A program made the translations under genes and the position numbers. Shown here piece by piece: positions 42,784 to 51,401 of a DNA stretch of 64,000 nt. Every line of letters begins with the position of its first letter. The stretch's first letter is position 1. The notes under the pieces were generated by a model that saw only the letters and a program-made list of their open reading frames with translations, was not told the DNA's origin and did not search any database. Source of the DNA: Pseudomonas paraversuta (GTDB taxonomy: Bacteria > Pseudomonadota > Gammaproteobacteria > Pseudomonadales > Pseudomonadaceae); assembly GCF_904063065.1 (NCBI RefSeq), contig NZ_CAJFCL010000002.1, forward strand, positions 310,001 through 374,000, written 5' to 3'.

Positions 42784-43363
42784 AGTCGCATTGATCCGCA
42801 CTGCGCAAGGGCTGGTACCGGCAACCGAGGCGGACCGCGAACTGACCCAGAAGTGGAAACTTGGCCAAGTCATCCATGGACGGTTCACAAAAATGCGCAA
42901 CGCCAAATTTCATGGGAAGTTCTTCTCAATGCTCGATCTGGCGTGGGAGTACTGGGAGCCTGTCGGAGGGCTGATTCCGCGGCAAGAGCTTCGCGGCATT
43001 CAGGGGCTGGCCAAGTTCTTCGAAGCGCAGAGTGGAAAGCCCGGGCAGTTATCGGATGCAGTGGCGGCGTATATCGCAGGCCTTGAGTTTGCCCGGGCTG
43101 AGCGCTTCCCGGCGGTTGATAAAAGCCGCGAAGCCTTTCGTGAGTGGGTGACGATCGAAGCTGGCCACTTCCACCTGGTGCGCACCCCTGAGGGCATCCG
43201 CAAAGAGGCCAAGTCGATCAGCTGGGCCAACATGGATGACCTCGCATTTGAGCCGCTTTATCGCGACGTTTTTAACGCCTGCTGGCGACTTGTGCTGTCC
43301 GCGCACTTTGAAACGGAGCAGGACGCCTTGAGTGCTGCGGATCAGATTGGGAGTTATGGATGA
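42776..43363 (+). CDS. DUF1367 phage protein
   Basis: A 195-residue protein (AEVALIRTAQGLVPAT, FHGKFFSMLDLAWEYW) matching DUF1367, common beside ninG in lambdoid phages; no proven role. Start GTG 42776 lies in the end of the TraR gene. Confidence 0.85.
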   Translation: MAEVALIRTAQGLVPATEADRELTQKWKLGQVIHGRFTKMRNAKFHGKFFSMLDLAWEYWEPVGGLIPRQELRGIQGLAKFFEAQSGKPGQLSDAVAAYIAGLEFARAERFPAVDKSREAFREWVTIEAGHFHLVRTPEGIRKEAKSISWANMDDLAFEPLYRDVFNACWRLVLSAHFETEQDALSAADQIGSYG

Positions 43364-43962
43364 GCATTTCCCCAAGGCAGCCCAAACCAAAGAAATGCCG
43401 AGTCGCAGCGTGCGGGGTTTTATTCGTCCCTGCACGTTTGGGCCAGGCCGTATGCAGTCCTGCTTGCGCGATTCTGGATGCTCCGAAGAACCTTGAGCGG
43501 GCGCGCAAATCTCTGGCCCAGATCGAACGCCGGGAGATCAAGGTTCGCAAGGAGAAGCTGAAGAGCAGGGCGGATCACTTGCGCGAGGCTCAAGCCGCCG
43601 TAAACGAGTTTATCCGCCTGCGTGACGCCCACCTGGCATGCATCAGCTGCGATTCGCTGCCCAACGATTACGACCTTATGACCGGCAGCCGTTGGGATGC
43701 TGGGCATTATCGATCCGTAGGCGCCTGCCCTGAACTGCGTTTTGAGCCGATGAACATCCACCGCCAGTGCGTGAAGTGCAATCGCAACTTGTCGGGTAAC
43801 GCCGTTGAGTACCGCATCCGCCTGGTGCTTCGCATCGGCGCCGAAAAGGTGGATTGGTTGGAAGGGCCTCATCCGGCCCGCAAGTACACCGTAGAAGAGA
43901 TCAAGGCCATCAAGGCTGACTATCGGGCAAAGACCAGAGAACTGAAGAGGGCGGCGGCATGA
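43360..43962 (+). CDS. ninG: NinG/Rap recombination protein
   Basis: A 200-residue protein with N-terminal Cys motif (CRVAACGVLF...CSPAC), coiled coil, and an HNH-like zinc/nuclease region CISC ... WDAGHYRSVGACPELRFEP ... HRQCVKCN (positions about 98-150). This is the NinG/Rap Holliday-junction endonuclease family. ATGA overlaps on both sides. Confidence 0.93.
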   Translation: MSISPRQPKPKKCRVAACGVLFVPARLGQAVCSPACAILDAPKNLERARKSLAQIERREIKVRKEKLKSRADHLREAQAAVNEFIRLRDAHLACISCDSLPNDYDLMTGSRWDAGHYRSVGACPELRFEPMNIHRQCVKCNRNLSGNAVEYRIRLVLRIGAEKVDWLEGPHPARKYTVEEIKAIKADYRAKTRELKRAAA

Positions 43963-44636
43963 AACTGATCAACGCAAGGCAGGTATGGACTGAGGCTCAG
44001 CACGAATCGAACGCGTCGATCAGCGCTGTGGCCATCGATAAAGCGCAATCAGCACCGATCAAGAAGGGTCAGCGGATGCGTCGGGCCGAGGCAGTTTTCG
44101 CTGCACTGGGTGACGACAAGGAAGAGCGGATTCAGATCGTGCGCCAGAAGATCAGTATCAGCGAGACGCGCGGCACGCCTATTGGTCGGTCTACCGCCCG
44201 CGCCGCGCACCTGGCGACCATCGGTAAGGTGTTGCGCGCCATCGACACACTGCCGTTCCAGGTGCAGCAGTTCGGCCACTATCTCTACCATCCCGCAATG
44301 AACATGCGGCACCTGCTGAATGCGGTGCTGCTGATCACCGCTAAAGCTGCGCTGCCAGACCTGACATCGTCCAAGCGCGTGAAGGCGCAGTACCTGGTTA
44401 CCCTAGCCCTGCAATCGTACAAGGGGGAGGTGGTCGGGTCTGCCGAGTGGGGGCCTGCCCGTGTTGCCGCTGAGATGCTGACCTTCTTCGGCGTCACCAT
44501 TGATCCCAAGAACTGGACGCGTGACTGGCTCGACCTATGGGAATCCCTGAAAGAGGTGATCAAGGAAGTGGATATTCAGGCTCAGCAACCTATATGGCAG
44601 GTGATTCACTCGGAAAAAGATCAAGATGCGGCATGA
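43959..44636 (+). CDS. Conserved phage protein in the position of lambda Q
   Basis: A 225-residue protein (MKLINARQVWTEAQHESN; RMRRAEAVFAALGDDKEERIQ). I do not recognise the family. It sits between ninG and a promoter-terminator pair, where lambdoid phages encode the late antiterminator Q, so a regulatory role is inferred from position only. Confidence 0.7.
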   Translation: MKLINARQVWTEAQHESNASISAVAIDKAQSAPIKKGQRMRRAEAVFAALGDDKEERIQIVRQKISISETRGTPIGRSTARAAHLATIGKVLRAIDTLPFQVQQFGHYLYHPAMNMRHLLNAVLLITAKAALPDLTSSKRVKAQYLVTLALQSYKGEVVGSAEWGPARVAAEMLTFFGVTIDPKNWTRDWLDLWESLKEVIKEVDIQAQQPIWQVIHSEKDQDAA

Positions 44637-44641
44637 TCATA

Positions 44642-44740
44642 TTGACATGACGGGGTTTTGCGCGTAGTTTTCCCATAGTGCACAAGTAACGCGAAACGCA
44701 CGCGAAATTCGAAGCCCGGCTTTAAGCTGGGCTTTCTCGT
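44642..44740 (+). promoter_or_regulatory. Late promoter and early terminator (pR'-tR'-like)
   Basis: TTGACA (44642-44647), 17-base spacer, TAGTTT (44665-44670). The expected start near 44677 is followed at 44712-44734 by AAGCCCGGC-TTTAA-GCTGGGCTT and TCTCGTTTT. A short leader RNA of about 60 nt is expected unless an antiterminator acts, as at lambda pR'. Confidence 0.75.
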
Positions 44741-44806
44741 TTTATAGAGTCCCGTTTCACCTTGCGTGATGGCATTATGACTCCTATTTGATCTAGGAGG
44801 TTCGTG

Positions 44807-45679
44807 ATGGGTGACGCTATGATCACCGCGATTGCTACGGGGCTATTGGTTCTCGTTGGTTTAGCGCAAGTTGTAATTTTAATTGGGCAGCGCAGACAAC
44901 TGCGTCTGGACCTTGCCGAGTCGTACCGTCGCCGGTGGACTGAGTGTCGCAAAGACTGGGCAGGCCTTGTATTTATTGGTCGCGCTTCTGGCGAATTTTA
45001 TCAAGTTGGAGATCGAGAAACTGTAAAGATGCTTGAAAGAGCGGTCGAACAGTATGACGGGCGTAGCCGCGATGCTTGGGTTTCGGACTCAGTGCGCTCA
45101 GTAACTTCTATGCTTAGTGACATATCTTTGCGAATCCTTCAAGGTCAGCTTCACGTGAGTGATGTGTACCCTATTTTTGGAACTGAGCTACTTCGACACA
45201 GCAGAGCATTGCGCGTACTGTTGGACGTCGAATATATGCACAGTGGTTATGGGCTCTGTGATGACCCCGATCATGTCTGCAAGCATGACTACCTGCGAGG
45301 GCATGTGCAGGAGTGGCTTATTTATCACGACGGAATTCGTCGCAGATGTCTTATCCTGATTGATTTGTTATGGGCTGAGGCATCTAGGCTTGAGGACTTG
45401 CCTCCGCCGGAGCTGAAAAGCGCAGCTGATGCCAAAAAACTGAGCGGAAAAGACAGCAGAAGTAGGCTCTTTAGCGAGTTCAGACGCTTAAATGGTGTTA
45501 CGGCTTTCCGTCGGGGCTTGCAGTTGAGAAGTTTTCTTCGTCATGCCGAGTATCGTCAAAAACTCTCAAAAACAGGCATTGATCCGAAGCGGCTGGCTAT
45601 GCTCGAAGCGAAATGGTTGGATCGGTTATTACATAAGCAGCGCTTAACATTTAGCGGTGCGGGCAAATACGGGCGATAG
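44807..45679 (+). CDS. Membrane-anchored hypothetical protein
   Basis: A 290-residue protein with one N-terminal membrane segment (ITAIATGLLVLVGLAQVVILIG) then a large cytosolic helical part rich in Arg and Leu. AGGAGG six bases before ATG 44807. AT-richer than its neighbours and followed by its own terminator, a typical inserted cargo unit between the late promoter and the lysis genes. No family recognised. Confidence 0.7.
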   Translation: MGDAMITAIATGLLVLVGLAQVVILIGQRRQLRLDLAESYRRRWTECRKDWAGLVFIGRASGEFYQVGDRETVKMLERAVEQYDGRSRDAWVSDSVRSVTSMLSDISLRILQGQLHVSDVYPIFGTELLRHSRALRVLLDVEYMHSGYGLCDDPDHVCKHDYLRGHVQEWLIYHDGIRRRCLILIDLLWAEASRLEDLPPPELKSAADAKKLSGKDSRSRLFSEFRRLNGVTAFRRGLQLRSFLRHAEYRQKLSKTGIDPKRLAMLEAKWLDRLLHKQRLTFSGAGKYGR

Positions 45680-45702
45680 ATCCACTTTCACAATCACTAC
45701 AG

Positions 45703-45727
45703 GCCTCTGCAAATGCAGGGGCTTTTT
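45703..45727 (+). terminator. Terminator before the holin genes
   Basis: GCCTCTGC-AAAT-GCAGGGGC (one G-U pair) then TTTTT. It is related in sequence to the terminators at 46953 and 52828. Confidence 0.8.
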
Positions 45728-45816
45728 CATTTTCGGCTCCACCACACCCATTGCTCCGAACTGGGAGTGCTGCTGGGGCTGATTCAAATCTTGTCATGCC
45801 CCACGGAGTCGAGCGC

Positions 45817-46152
45817 ATGGATTTACTGCACCGCCTGCTCGACAGGCTCGACCTCCTAATAGCGGGTCTATTTGGGGTGATCGTCGCCAGCTGGTGGCAC
45901 AAAGATGATCTGACCGATTGGCGGGCCTGGATGATCTTCTTGATCACTGGGGTTTCCTGCTCGCTGTACCTGACAGGAATGGTGAGTGCTTACCTGGGCG
46001 TAACTGAGCCAAGCATCGTCGCCGGCATTGGCTTTCTGCTGGGCACATTCGGCGGCTCTCTCCTAGCAGCAATCAATCGAGCCATCAAAGCGGCCGACCT
46101 TTGGGCGCTTATCCGTCAGAGGTTCGGGGGAGGCAGAAGCGATGAGCCTTGA
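45817..46152 (+). CDS. Holin-like membrane protein 1
   Basis: A 111-residue protein with about three hydrophobic helices (LIAGLFGVIVASWW; MIFLITGVSCSLYLTGM; VAGIGFLLGTFGGSLLAAI) and a charged C-terminus, matching Pseudomonas phage holins. It should form the inner-membrane lesion at lysis. GGAG eight bases before ATG 45817; ATG 45796 is open too. No endolysin is found in the window. Confidence 0.8.
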   Translation: MDLLHRLLDRLDLLIAGLFGVIVASWWHKDDLTDWRAWMIFLITGVSCSLYLTGMVSAYLGVTEPSIVAGIGFLLGTFGGSLLAAINRAIKAADLWALIRQRFGGGRSDEP

Positions 46153-46462
46153 TCTGATCAACTCCATAGCCTGCGGCCTGATCGCCTTGTGGGCATTCTG
46201 GTGCGTAGTGAGCGGGAAGGTGCGGGACGGCATCCTTGGCAAGCTGATCTATTCGATCATCGCGATCAGCGGCTTTGTCGTGATGTCGCGCAACCAGAAT
46301 ATCTTCCTCGCACCGACTACGGCAGGCACGACGCTTCTTGTGTTCCTAGCTCTGGCCGGCCTACGTCACATCTTCATGGTCATGTACTGGCAGCGGGTTA
46401 AAGCCTGGCTGTGCCGTACGCTGAACTGTGAGCAGTGCATGGGCTGTGACAAGCAGAAGTAG
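46142..46462 (+). CDS. Holin-like membrane protein 2
   Basis: A 106-residue protein with three hydrophobic helices and a Cys-rich end (CRTLNCEQCMGCDKQK). It overlaps holin 1 by 11 bases; pairs of this kind are holin plus antiholin or accessory holin. The 240 bases after it (46463-46702) hold no convincing gene, only the 13-mer CGCGACACGTTTT and a 31-codon frame ending CHCLSGGGDGCKA. Confidence 0.75.
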   Translation: MSLDLINSIACGLIALWAFWCVVSGKVRDGILGKLIYSIIAISGFVVMSRNQNIFLAPTTAGTTLLVFLALAGLRHIFMVMYWQRVKAWLCRTLNCEQCMGCDKQK

Positions 46463-46702
46463 CCGCGACACGTTTTCGAATGCGCCAAATCATGGCGCGG
46501 ATCGGCATTCGCGTTCACCGCAATGGATATGGGTGCCACTGCTTATCAGGCGGAGGGGATGGCTGCAAAGCGTGACACGAACACCGGGGGGGCGATACGG
46601 ACATTTTTGGTTACCAGTCCAGCTGTGGCCCAGTCGCTCTCCTGTTGAGTTTGGGCTGCTTGCTGTCCATGATGGCCCTTCAACTATCCAAGGAGTAGGG
46701 CG

Positions 46703-46909
46703 ATGTCGGAATTCAGCAATGGTGATGTGGTACAGCTCAAAAGTGGCGGGCCAAATATGACGATAACGGACATTGACGATACGCCAAGCTCAGATGACAT
46801 CTACAGTTCTGGCACGCCATTTCGTGTCGAGATCTATTGCAAGTGGTTTGATGCCAAGCATGCCCTTCAAACAGGTACGTTCTATCCGGAAAGCCTTATC
46901 AAAGTTTAA
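46703..46909 (+). CDS. YodC/DUF2158 family protein
   Basis: A 68-residue protein (FSNGDVVQLKSGGPNMTI, YCKWFDAKH, TFYPESLI) matching the DUF2158 family: a small beta-barrel of unknown role found in phages and bacteria. AAGGAG lies before ATG 46703. Followed by a terminator. Confidence 0.87.
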   Translation: MSEFSNGDVVQLKSGGPNMTITDIDDTPSSDDIYSSGTPFRVEIYCKWFDAKHALQTGTFYPESLIKV

Positions 46910-46952
46910 ATTTGACCCAGATAGGGTTTGACAGCATCTCTGTCGAATTCAG

Positions 46953-46976
46953 GCCTCGCCAATAGCGGGGCTTTTT
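46953..46976 (+). terminator. Terminator after the YodC-like gene
   Basis: GCCTCGC-CAATA-GCGGGGC then TTTTT. Confidence 0.8.
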
Positions 46977-46993
46977 ATTGAGTGGAATTCAAT

Positions 46994-47179
46994 ATGACAA
47001 CCAAGCAACCCGACTGGGAGCGCATTGAACAGCTCTTCCGGGCTGGTTAGCTGTTCAGGCAGGTCGGCCAAATCGAAGGTGTAGACCCGCGCCTGCAGGC
47101 CTTGGCCAAGATCAACTTGCAGCAGGGCTTCATGCAGTTTGTGCGCTCCATTGCCAAGCCTGCTGATCCGTTCGATTAA
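46994..47179 (+). pseudogene. Short phage gene interrupted by an in-frame amber codon
   Basis: ATG 46994 opens a frame with MTTKQPDWERIEQLFRAG, then TAG (47048-47050), then a further 42 clean codons (GQIEGVDPRLQALAKINLQ to KPADPFD) to TAA at 47177. The first part resembles small phage DNA-binding starts (terminase-small-like). Both halves read like real protein, so it is a recent nonsense mutant, an internal deletion or a readthrough gene. Confidence 0.5.
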
Positions 47180-47182
47180 GAT

Positions 47183-47635
47183 TTAATTCGTCCAGCTCAT
47201 AGCAGTGTTAACTGCTAAACCGTAGCCTTTACTAAGCACTTCGCCGGCTAGTTCTTTTAGTTTAGAGGTGGCTCCGTCTTTGGCGGCAGCCGTTAGGCGC
47301 CCACCAAGAGTTTCGCCGCCAACACTTTGCGGAATTGCCTTCAACACTTCCAGGGCTTTGGCAGTGAGTGTGCAGCTTGCGAAGGTGCAGGGGTATGAGG
47401 AAGAGTATCGAGACACAACGTAGCCAGACTCAATTAGCCACTGAATAGTGTTCTCGAAAAACTCATATGGCTCACCACCGCTGCGCTGCTCATGCTCCGA
47501 TATCGGCGCGTCGTAGATCAAAGCCTCCGCAAATTGCATGACGTTGAGGTCGATAGCGATTGGGAAGCTCTGGTATAGCTTCGAGAAAACTAAGCCGGTT
47601 AGCTGATCGAATCGATCAATGTTCGAGTCTTGCAT
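47183..47635 (-). CDS. Hypothetical protein of a leftward cassette in the late operon
   Basis: A 150-residue protein with winged-helix-like order (FENTIQWLIESGYVVSRYSS, LTAKALEVLKAIP) and a Gly/Ala-rich C-terminal helix (GEVLSKGYGLAVNTAMS) that may associate with membrane. Runs against the late genes together with the next gene. Unknown function. Confidence 0.6.
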   Translation of the reverse strand: MQDSNIDRFDQLTGLVFSKLYQSFPIAIDLNVMQFAEALIYDAPISEHEQRSGGEPYEFFENTIQWLIESGYVVSRYSSSYPCTFASCTLTAKALEVLKAIPQSVGGETLGGRLTAAAKDGATSKLKELAGEVLSKGYGLAVNTAMSWTN

Positions 47636-47711
47636 TCAATTCTTCCTGAGCTTTTGAATTTGAAAGCATGTAGGCCAAAGGTGTGCCGCAGGTGAGTGCG
47701 GCACAGGTTGA

Positions 47712-47921
47712 TCACTTCACTTTCAAGGCTTCTTGGATCTGATCCGCGTACTTGCTGAGGTTATTGAGTTCTACCGCCAGTGAGACGTTGGTGTTGGAGC
47801 CAGAAACGGCAGCCTCAATGAGCTGTGTGGCCGCAGCTACGGCATATGCCCTGGTCCTTTCCGCGCTGTGATCATGATGCGAAGAGGTTTGGTAAATGTT
47901 TTCTCCTACTGCATTTGCCAT
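47712..47921 (-). CDS. Small hypothetical protein of the leftward cassette
   Basis: A 69-residue helical protein (MANAVGENIYQTSSHHDHSAERTR). AAGGAAAG precedes ATG 47921. It is 76 bases upstream of the 47183-47635 gene, forming a two-gene unit likely expressed in the lysogen. Confidence 0.58.
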   Translation of the reverse strand: MANAVGENIYQTSSHHDHSAERTRAYAVAAATQLIEAAVSGSNTNVSLAVELNNLSKYADQIQEALKVK

Positions 47922-48020
47922 GGTGCTTTCCTTCCGTTGAGTTGGTCCTCACCAATACCGGCAACGCGCCACCATTTCAAGTACTGCCCGAGCGAGGCAC
48001 CAGAATCTTAAGGAATTCCC

Positions 48021-48770
48021 ATGGCGCTGACAGCAAAACAGCAGCGCTTTGTCGATGAATACCTGAAAGACCTGAACGCCACGCAAGCTGCTATCCGTGC
48101 GGGCTACAGCAAGAAGACGGCAAATGTCATAGCTGCTCAGAACTTATCAAAACTTAACATCCAATCCGTGATTGCTCATCGCATGGCTGCAAGAGGCCAG
48201 AAGGCCGCCATTACTCAGGAAATGGTGCTTGAGCGGCTATGGATGATTGCCACTGCGAACCCTAATGAATTGATCGAGCATCGGCGCGGCTGCTGCCGGC
48301 ATTGTTTCGGTATTGACCATCAGTATCAGTGGAAGGATGAAGAGGAGCTGCTGAAAGCGGTATCTGATGAGGCTGACCCCGAGGATGTGTCGGAAGATGG
48401 CGGGTTCGGATTCGATCCCACGATACGACCTCACCCAAAGTGCCCTAAGTGCAGGGGTGAGGGGTTCGGCTCAGTTCATGCTCACGACTCTCGCGATGTG
48501 AGCGCTGCCGCATTGGCGCTGTACGCCGGCGTGAAGCAGACCAAGGAAGGATTCGAGATCAAGATGCATGACCAATTGGCCGCGCTCGACAAGGTTGCCA
48601 AGCACTTGGGCATGTTCACCGACAAATCCAGTTCGCCTCTCGATGATGAGATGAAACGACTGAACATCGAGAAGCTCCGCCGCGAACTGGAAGACCCGAA
48701 CAAGGGCTTGCCGGAACCCAAGCAAGTCATCATCGGGGTAGAAGATGCAAGCGACCCTGAAGCTGAATAA
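48021..48770 (+). CDS. Terminase small subunit
   Basis: A 249-residue protein. The N-terminal helix-turn-helix (LTAKQQRFVDEYLKDLNATQAAIRAGYS) is the Terminase_2 signature. A Cys-rich insertion (CCRHC ... CPKC) may bind zinc. A coiled C-terminal part may bind the large subunit. It recognises packaging sites. AAGGAA before ATG 48021. Overlaps terL by 26 bases. Confidence 0.92.
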   Translation: MALTAKQQRFVDEYLKDLNATQAAIRAGYSKKTANVIAAQNLSKLNIQSVIAHRMAARGQKAAITQEMVLERLWMIATANPNELIEHRRGCCRHCFGIDHQYQWKDEEELLKAVSDEADPEDVSEDGGFGFDPTIRPHPKCPKCRGEGFGSVHAHDSRDVSAAALALYAGVKQTKEGFEIKMHDQLAALDKVAKHLGMFTDKSSSPLDDEMKRLNIEKLRRELEDPNKGLPEPKQVIIGVEDASDPEAE

Positions 48771-50025
48771 ACCCCAGTTCGATTTCATCAGTCACCCCAA
48801 GAAGTTCTCAGCATTCGTTGGCGGCTACCGTAGCGGCAAGACGTTCGTTGGCTGTGTTCGGATGTGCATAAACGCACTGGAGCACCCAGGCATCCCGCAA
48901 GGCTACTTCGCTCCGACCTATCCGCAGATCGCCGACATCTTCTACGACACCATGCCGGTGGTTGCTGAGGCGTTCGGTCTGTTCGCTGACATTGTGCCGA
49001 GCAGGAAGCGGGTGTACCTACGCGACAACCGAGGTCGATGTCTATCGACGATTGTCTGCAAGAGCATGGAGCACCCGCACCGTATCGTTGGCTTCAACAT
49101 CGCTCATGCCTTAGTCGATGAGATCGACTGCATGCCGATAAAGAAGGCCGACAGTGCCTGGAAGAAGATCATTGCGCGGATGTCGACTGTGCAGCCGGGC
49201 AGGGATGAGAACACCATCGACGTCACCACGACGCCAGAGGGGTTCAACTGGGTCTATCGCAAGTTCGTCAGAGAGTTGGCAGAGGATCCTGAGCAGCGAC
49301 CGCTGTACGGGATTGTGCATGCCAGCACACGACAGAACGCCAAGAACCTGCCGAAGGACTACATCTCGTCGCTGCGTAAGTCATACCCGGCCAACCTGGT
49401 TGATGCGTACATCGACGGTCTGTTCGTTAACCTGACCTCTGGCAACGTGTACCCGAACTTCTGCCGGCGCCTCAACCACACGAGCGAGATGATCCACCCG
49501 GGCGAGGCGCTGCACATCGGGATGGACTTCAACATTAACCGGATGGCTGCCTGTGTGTTTGTCCTGCGGGGTGGTCAGGCCATGATGCTGGAAGAGATCA
49601 CCAAGCTATTTGACACACCTGCAATGGTCGCAGCGATCAAGGGGCGTTATTCAGGCCGCAGCATCACCATCTACCCAGATGCCAGCGGCAAGAACCGCAA
49701 GAGCGTTAATGGCTCTGAGTCTGATCACGCGCTGCTTCGTCAGGCTGGTTTCAACGTCCAGGTGAATCCGTCAAATCCGTTTGTACGTGACCGAGTGCTC
49801 GCAGTGAATGCCCAGTTCCTGAACGGGCAGGGTGAGCGCCGACTCTTGATCAACACCGATAAATGCCCTCATACCACACAGGTGCTGGAGCAGCAGGCCT
49901 ATACCGATCAGGGTGACCCTGCCAAAGACGGCACGGAAGACCCGGCAGACGCCTTTGGGTACTTCGTTGTCCAGCGCTTCCCGATCATCCACAACATCGC
50001 CACCGTGCAGCCGCTGAGAATCTAA
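48745..50025 (+). CDS. Terminase large subunit
   Basis: A 426-residue packaging motor. Walker A GGYRSGKT, Walker B HALVDEID, coupling motif in DVTTTPEG, and nuclease Asp in HIGMDFNI with later SITIYPDASG and DPADAFGYF. Drives ATP-dependent DNA packaging and cleavage. Confidence 0.94.
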   Translation: MQATLKLNKPQFDFISHPKKFSAFVGGYRSGKTFVGCVRMCINALEHPGIPQGYFAPTYPQIADIFYDTMPVVAEAFGLFADIVPSRKRVYLRDNRGRCLSTIVCKSMEHPHRIVGFNIAHALVDEIDCMPIKKADSAWKKIIARMSTVQPGRDENTIDVTTTPEGFNWVYRKFVRELAEDPEQRPLYGIVHASTRQNAKNLPKDYISSLRKSYPANLVDAYIDGLFVNLTSGNVYPNFCRRLNHTSEMIHPGEALHIGMDFNINRMAACVFVLRGGQAMMLEEITKLFDTPAMVAAIKGRYSGRSITIYPDASGKNRKSVNGSESDHALLRQAGFNVQVNPSNPFVRDRVLAVNAQFLNGQGERRLLINTDKCPHTTQVLEQQAYTDQGDPAKDGTEDPADAFGYFVVQRFPIIHNIATVQPLRI

Positions 50026-50027
50026 TC

Positions 50028-51401
50028 ATGAGCAATGACCCGTTCGCCGTATCTGATGCGATGCAAGGGATGCGCGCCGAATGGGCCGTCACCGAGCCAT
50101 TGATGGGCGGCACGCTTGCGATGCGCAAGTCTGGAAAGACGCTGCTGCCCAAGCATCCGGCCGAAGAAGATGAGGCCTACAGTGAGCGCTTACGGGTTGC
50201 CACGCTGTTCCCGGCTTACTCGGAGACGGTCGGTTCAATGACCGATAGGGTGTTCGCGGAGCCTATTCAGCTAGGTGACGATGTGCCGTCGGAGTTGCAA
50301 GCGTTTGCATCCAACATTGATCGTCAGGGTAATGACCTGAACGCCTGGGCGGTTAACTGGTTCCGTGCAGGCCTTTCATTTGGGTTGTGTCATGCCCTAG
50401 TTGAGTATCCAAACGCTGAAGGCGTGCGCACCAAGGCTGAGGAAGATGCGGCAGGTCTTCGTCCGTACGTCGTCATGATTCACCCGATGCAGATACTCGG
50501 CTGGCGTGATGACGGAGCTAATTTGACGCAAGTCCGCTATATCGAGTTCGTGACTGAGCCTGATGGTGATTTTGGTTCTATTACTGTCGAGCAGGTTCGA
50601 GTGCTTGAGCCGGGAGTCTGGAAGACATACCGCCGTAGCCAGGACGGAACAGTCATCCATGATCAAGGGGTGACGAGCCTTAGTGTTATCCCGCTGGTAA
50701 CGTTCTACTCCAAGCGAATGGGGTTGATGCAGGGCAAGCCGCTTCTGATGGAGCTGGCACACCTCAACATCAAGCACTGGCAGGGTCAGAGCGATCAGGA
50801 CAACATCCTTCATGTTGCCCGTGTACCGATGCTGGCGGTAATTGGGCCTACTCAGAACCATGATCAGAACGGGAACATGCTGCCATTCAAGCTTGTTGTG
50901 GGGTCTGGGGCAGCTACCGTTCTGCCTGCGAACTCCGACATGAAATTTGTCGAGCACAGCGGCAAGGCTATCGATGCAGGCCGTCAGTCGCTGCAAGATC
51001 TGATCGATGAAATGCGCATGGCTGGTGCTAAGCTGCTGCGCAAGGACCAATCAGGTACCAAGACGGCTACGCAAGCTCAGGAGGACGCGAGCCAAGAGAC
51101 AAGTCCCCTGATGAGATTGGCCGGACACTTTTCTGACTGTATCGCCCAGATGCTTCAGTTTATGGCGGACTACCGTGGTCTGCCGGAAGGTGGCCACGTC
51201 GAGATCAAGGGTAACTTCGATATCGATTACGCGCCTGAAACCAGCATTCCAAGTCTCGTTACCATGACCAATACCGGGCTGCTGAGCAACGAGACCTTAT
51301 TCTCAGAGATGCAGCGCCGAGGGGTTATCAGTGACGAGCTGGACTGGTCTGAAGAGCTTGGTCGTATTGAGGCGCAGGGGCCGAAACTGGGGGCTATGTA
51401 G
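50028..51401 (+). CDS. Portal protein (DUF4055 type)
   Basis: A 457-residue protein with DUF4055 features (YSERLRVATLFPAYSETV; MTDRVFAEP; LLMELAHLNIKHWQGQSDQDNILH, cited in part). It should form the dodecameric DNA gate between head and tail. Two bases after terL and adjoining the minor head gene. Confidence 0.85.
   Translation: MSNDPFAVSDAMQGMRAEWAVTEPLMGGTLAMRKSGKTLLPKHPAEEDEAYSERLRVATLFPAYSETVGSMTDRVFAEPIQLGDDVPSELQAFASNIDRQGNDLNAWAVNWFRAGLSFGLCHALVEYPNAEGVRTKAEEDAAGLRPYVVMIHPMQILGWRDDGANLTQVRYIEFVTEPDGDFGSITVEQVRVLEPGVWKTYRRSQDGTVIHDQGVTSLSVIPLVTFYSKRMGLMQGKPLLMELAHLNIKHWQGQSDQDNILHVARVPMLAVIGPTQNHDQNGNMLPFKLVVGSGAATVLPANSDMKFVEHSGKAIDAGRQSLQDLIDEMRMAGAKLLRKDQSGTKTATQAQEDASQETSPLMRLAGHFSDCIAQMLQFMADYRGLPEGGHVEIKGNFDIDYAPETSIPSLVTMTNTGLLSNETLFSEMQRRGVISDELDWSEELGRIEAQGPKLGAM

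Noticed and set aside
46477..46572. 31-codon frame ending CHCLSGGGDGCKA
   Set aside because: No clear RBS; kept only as a note in the gap after the second holin.
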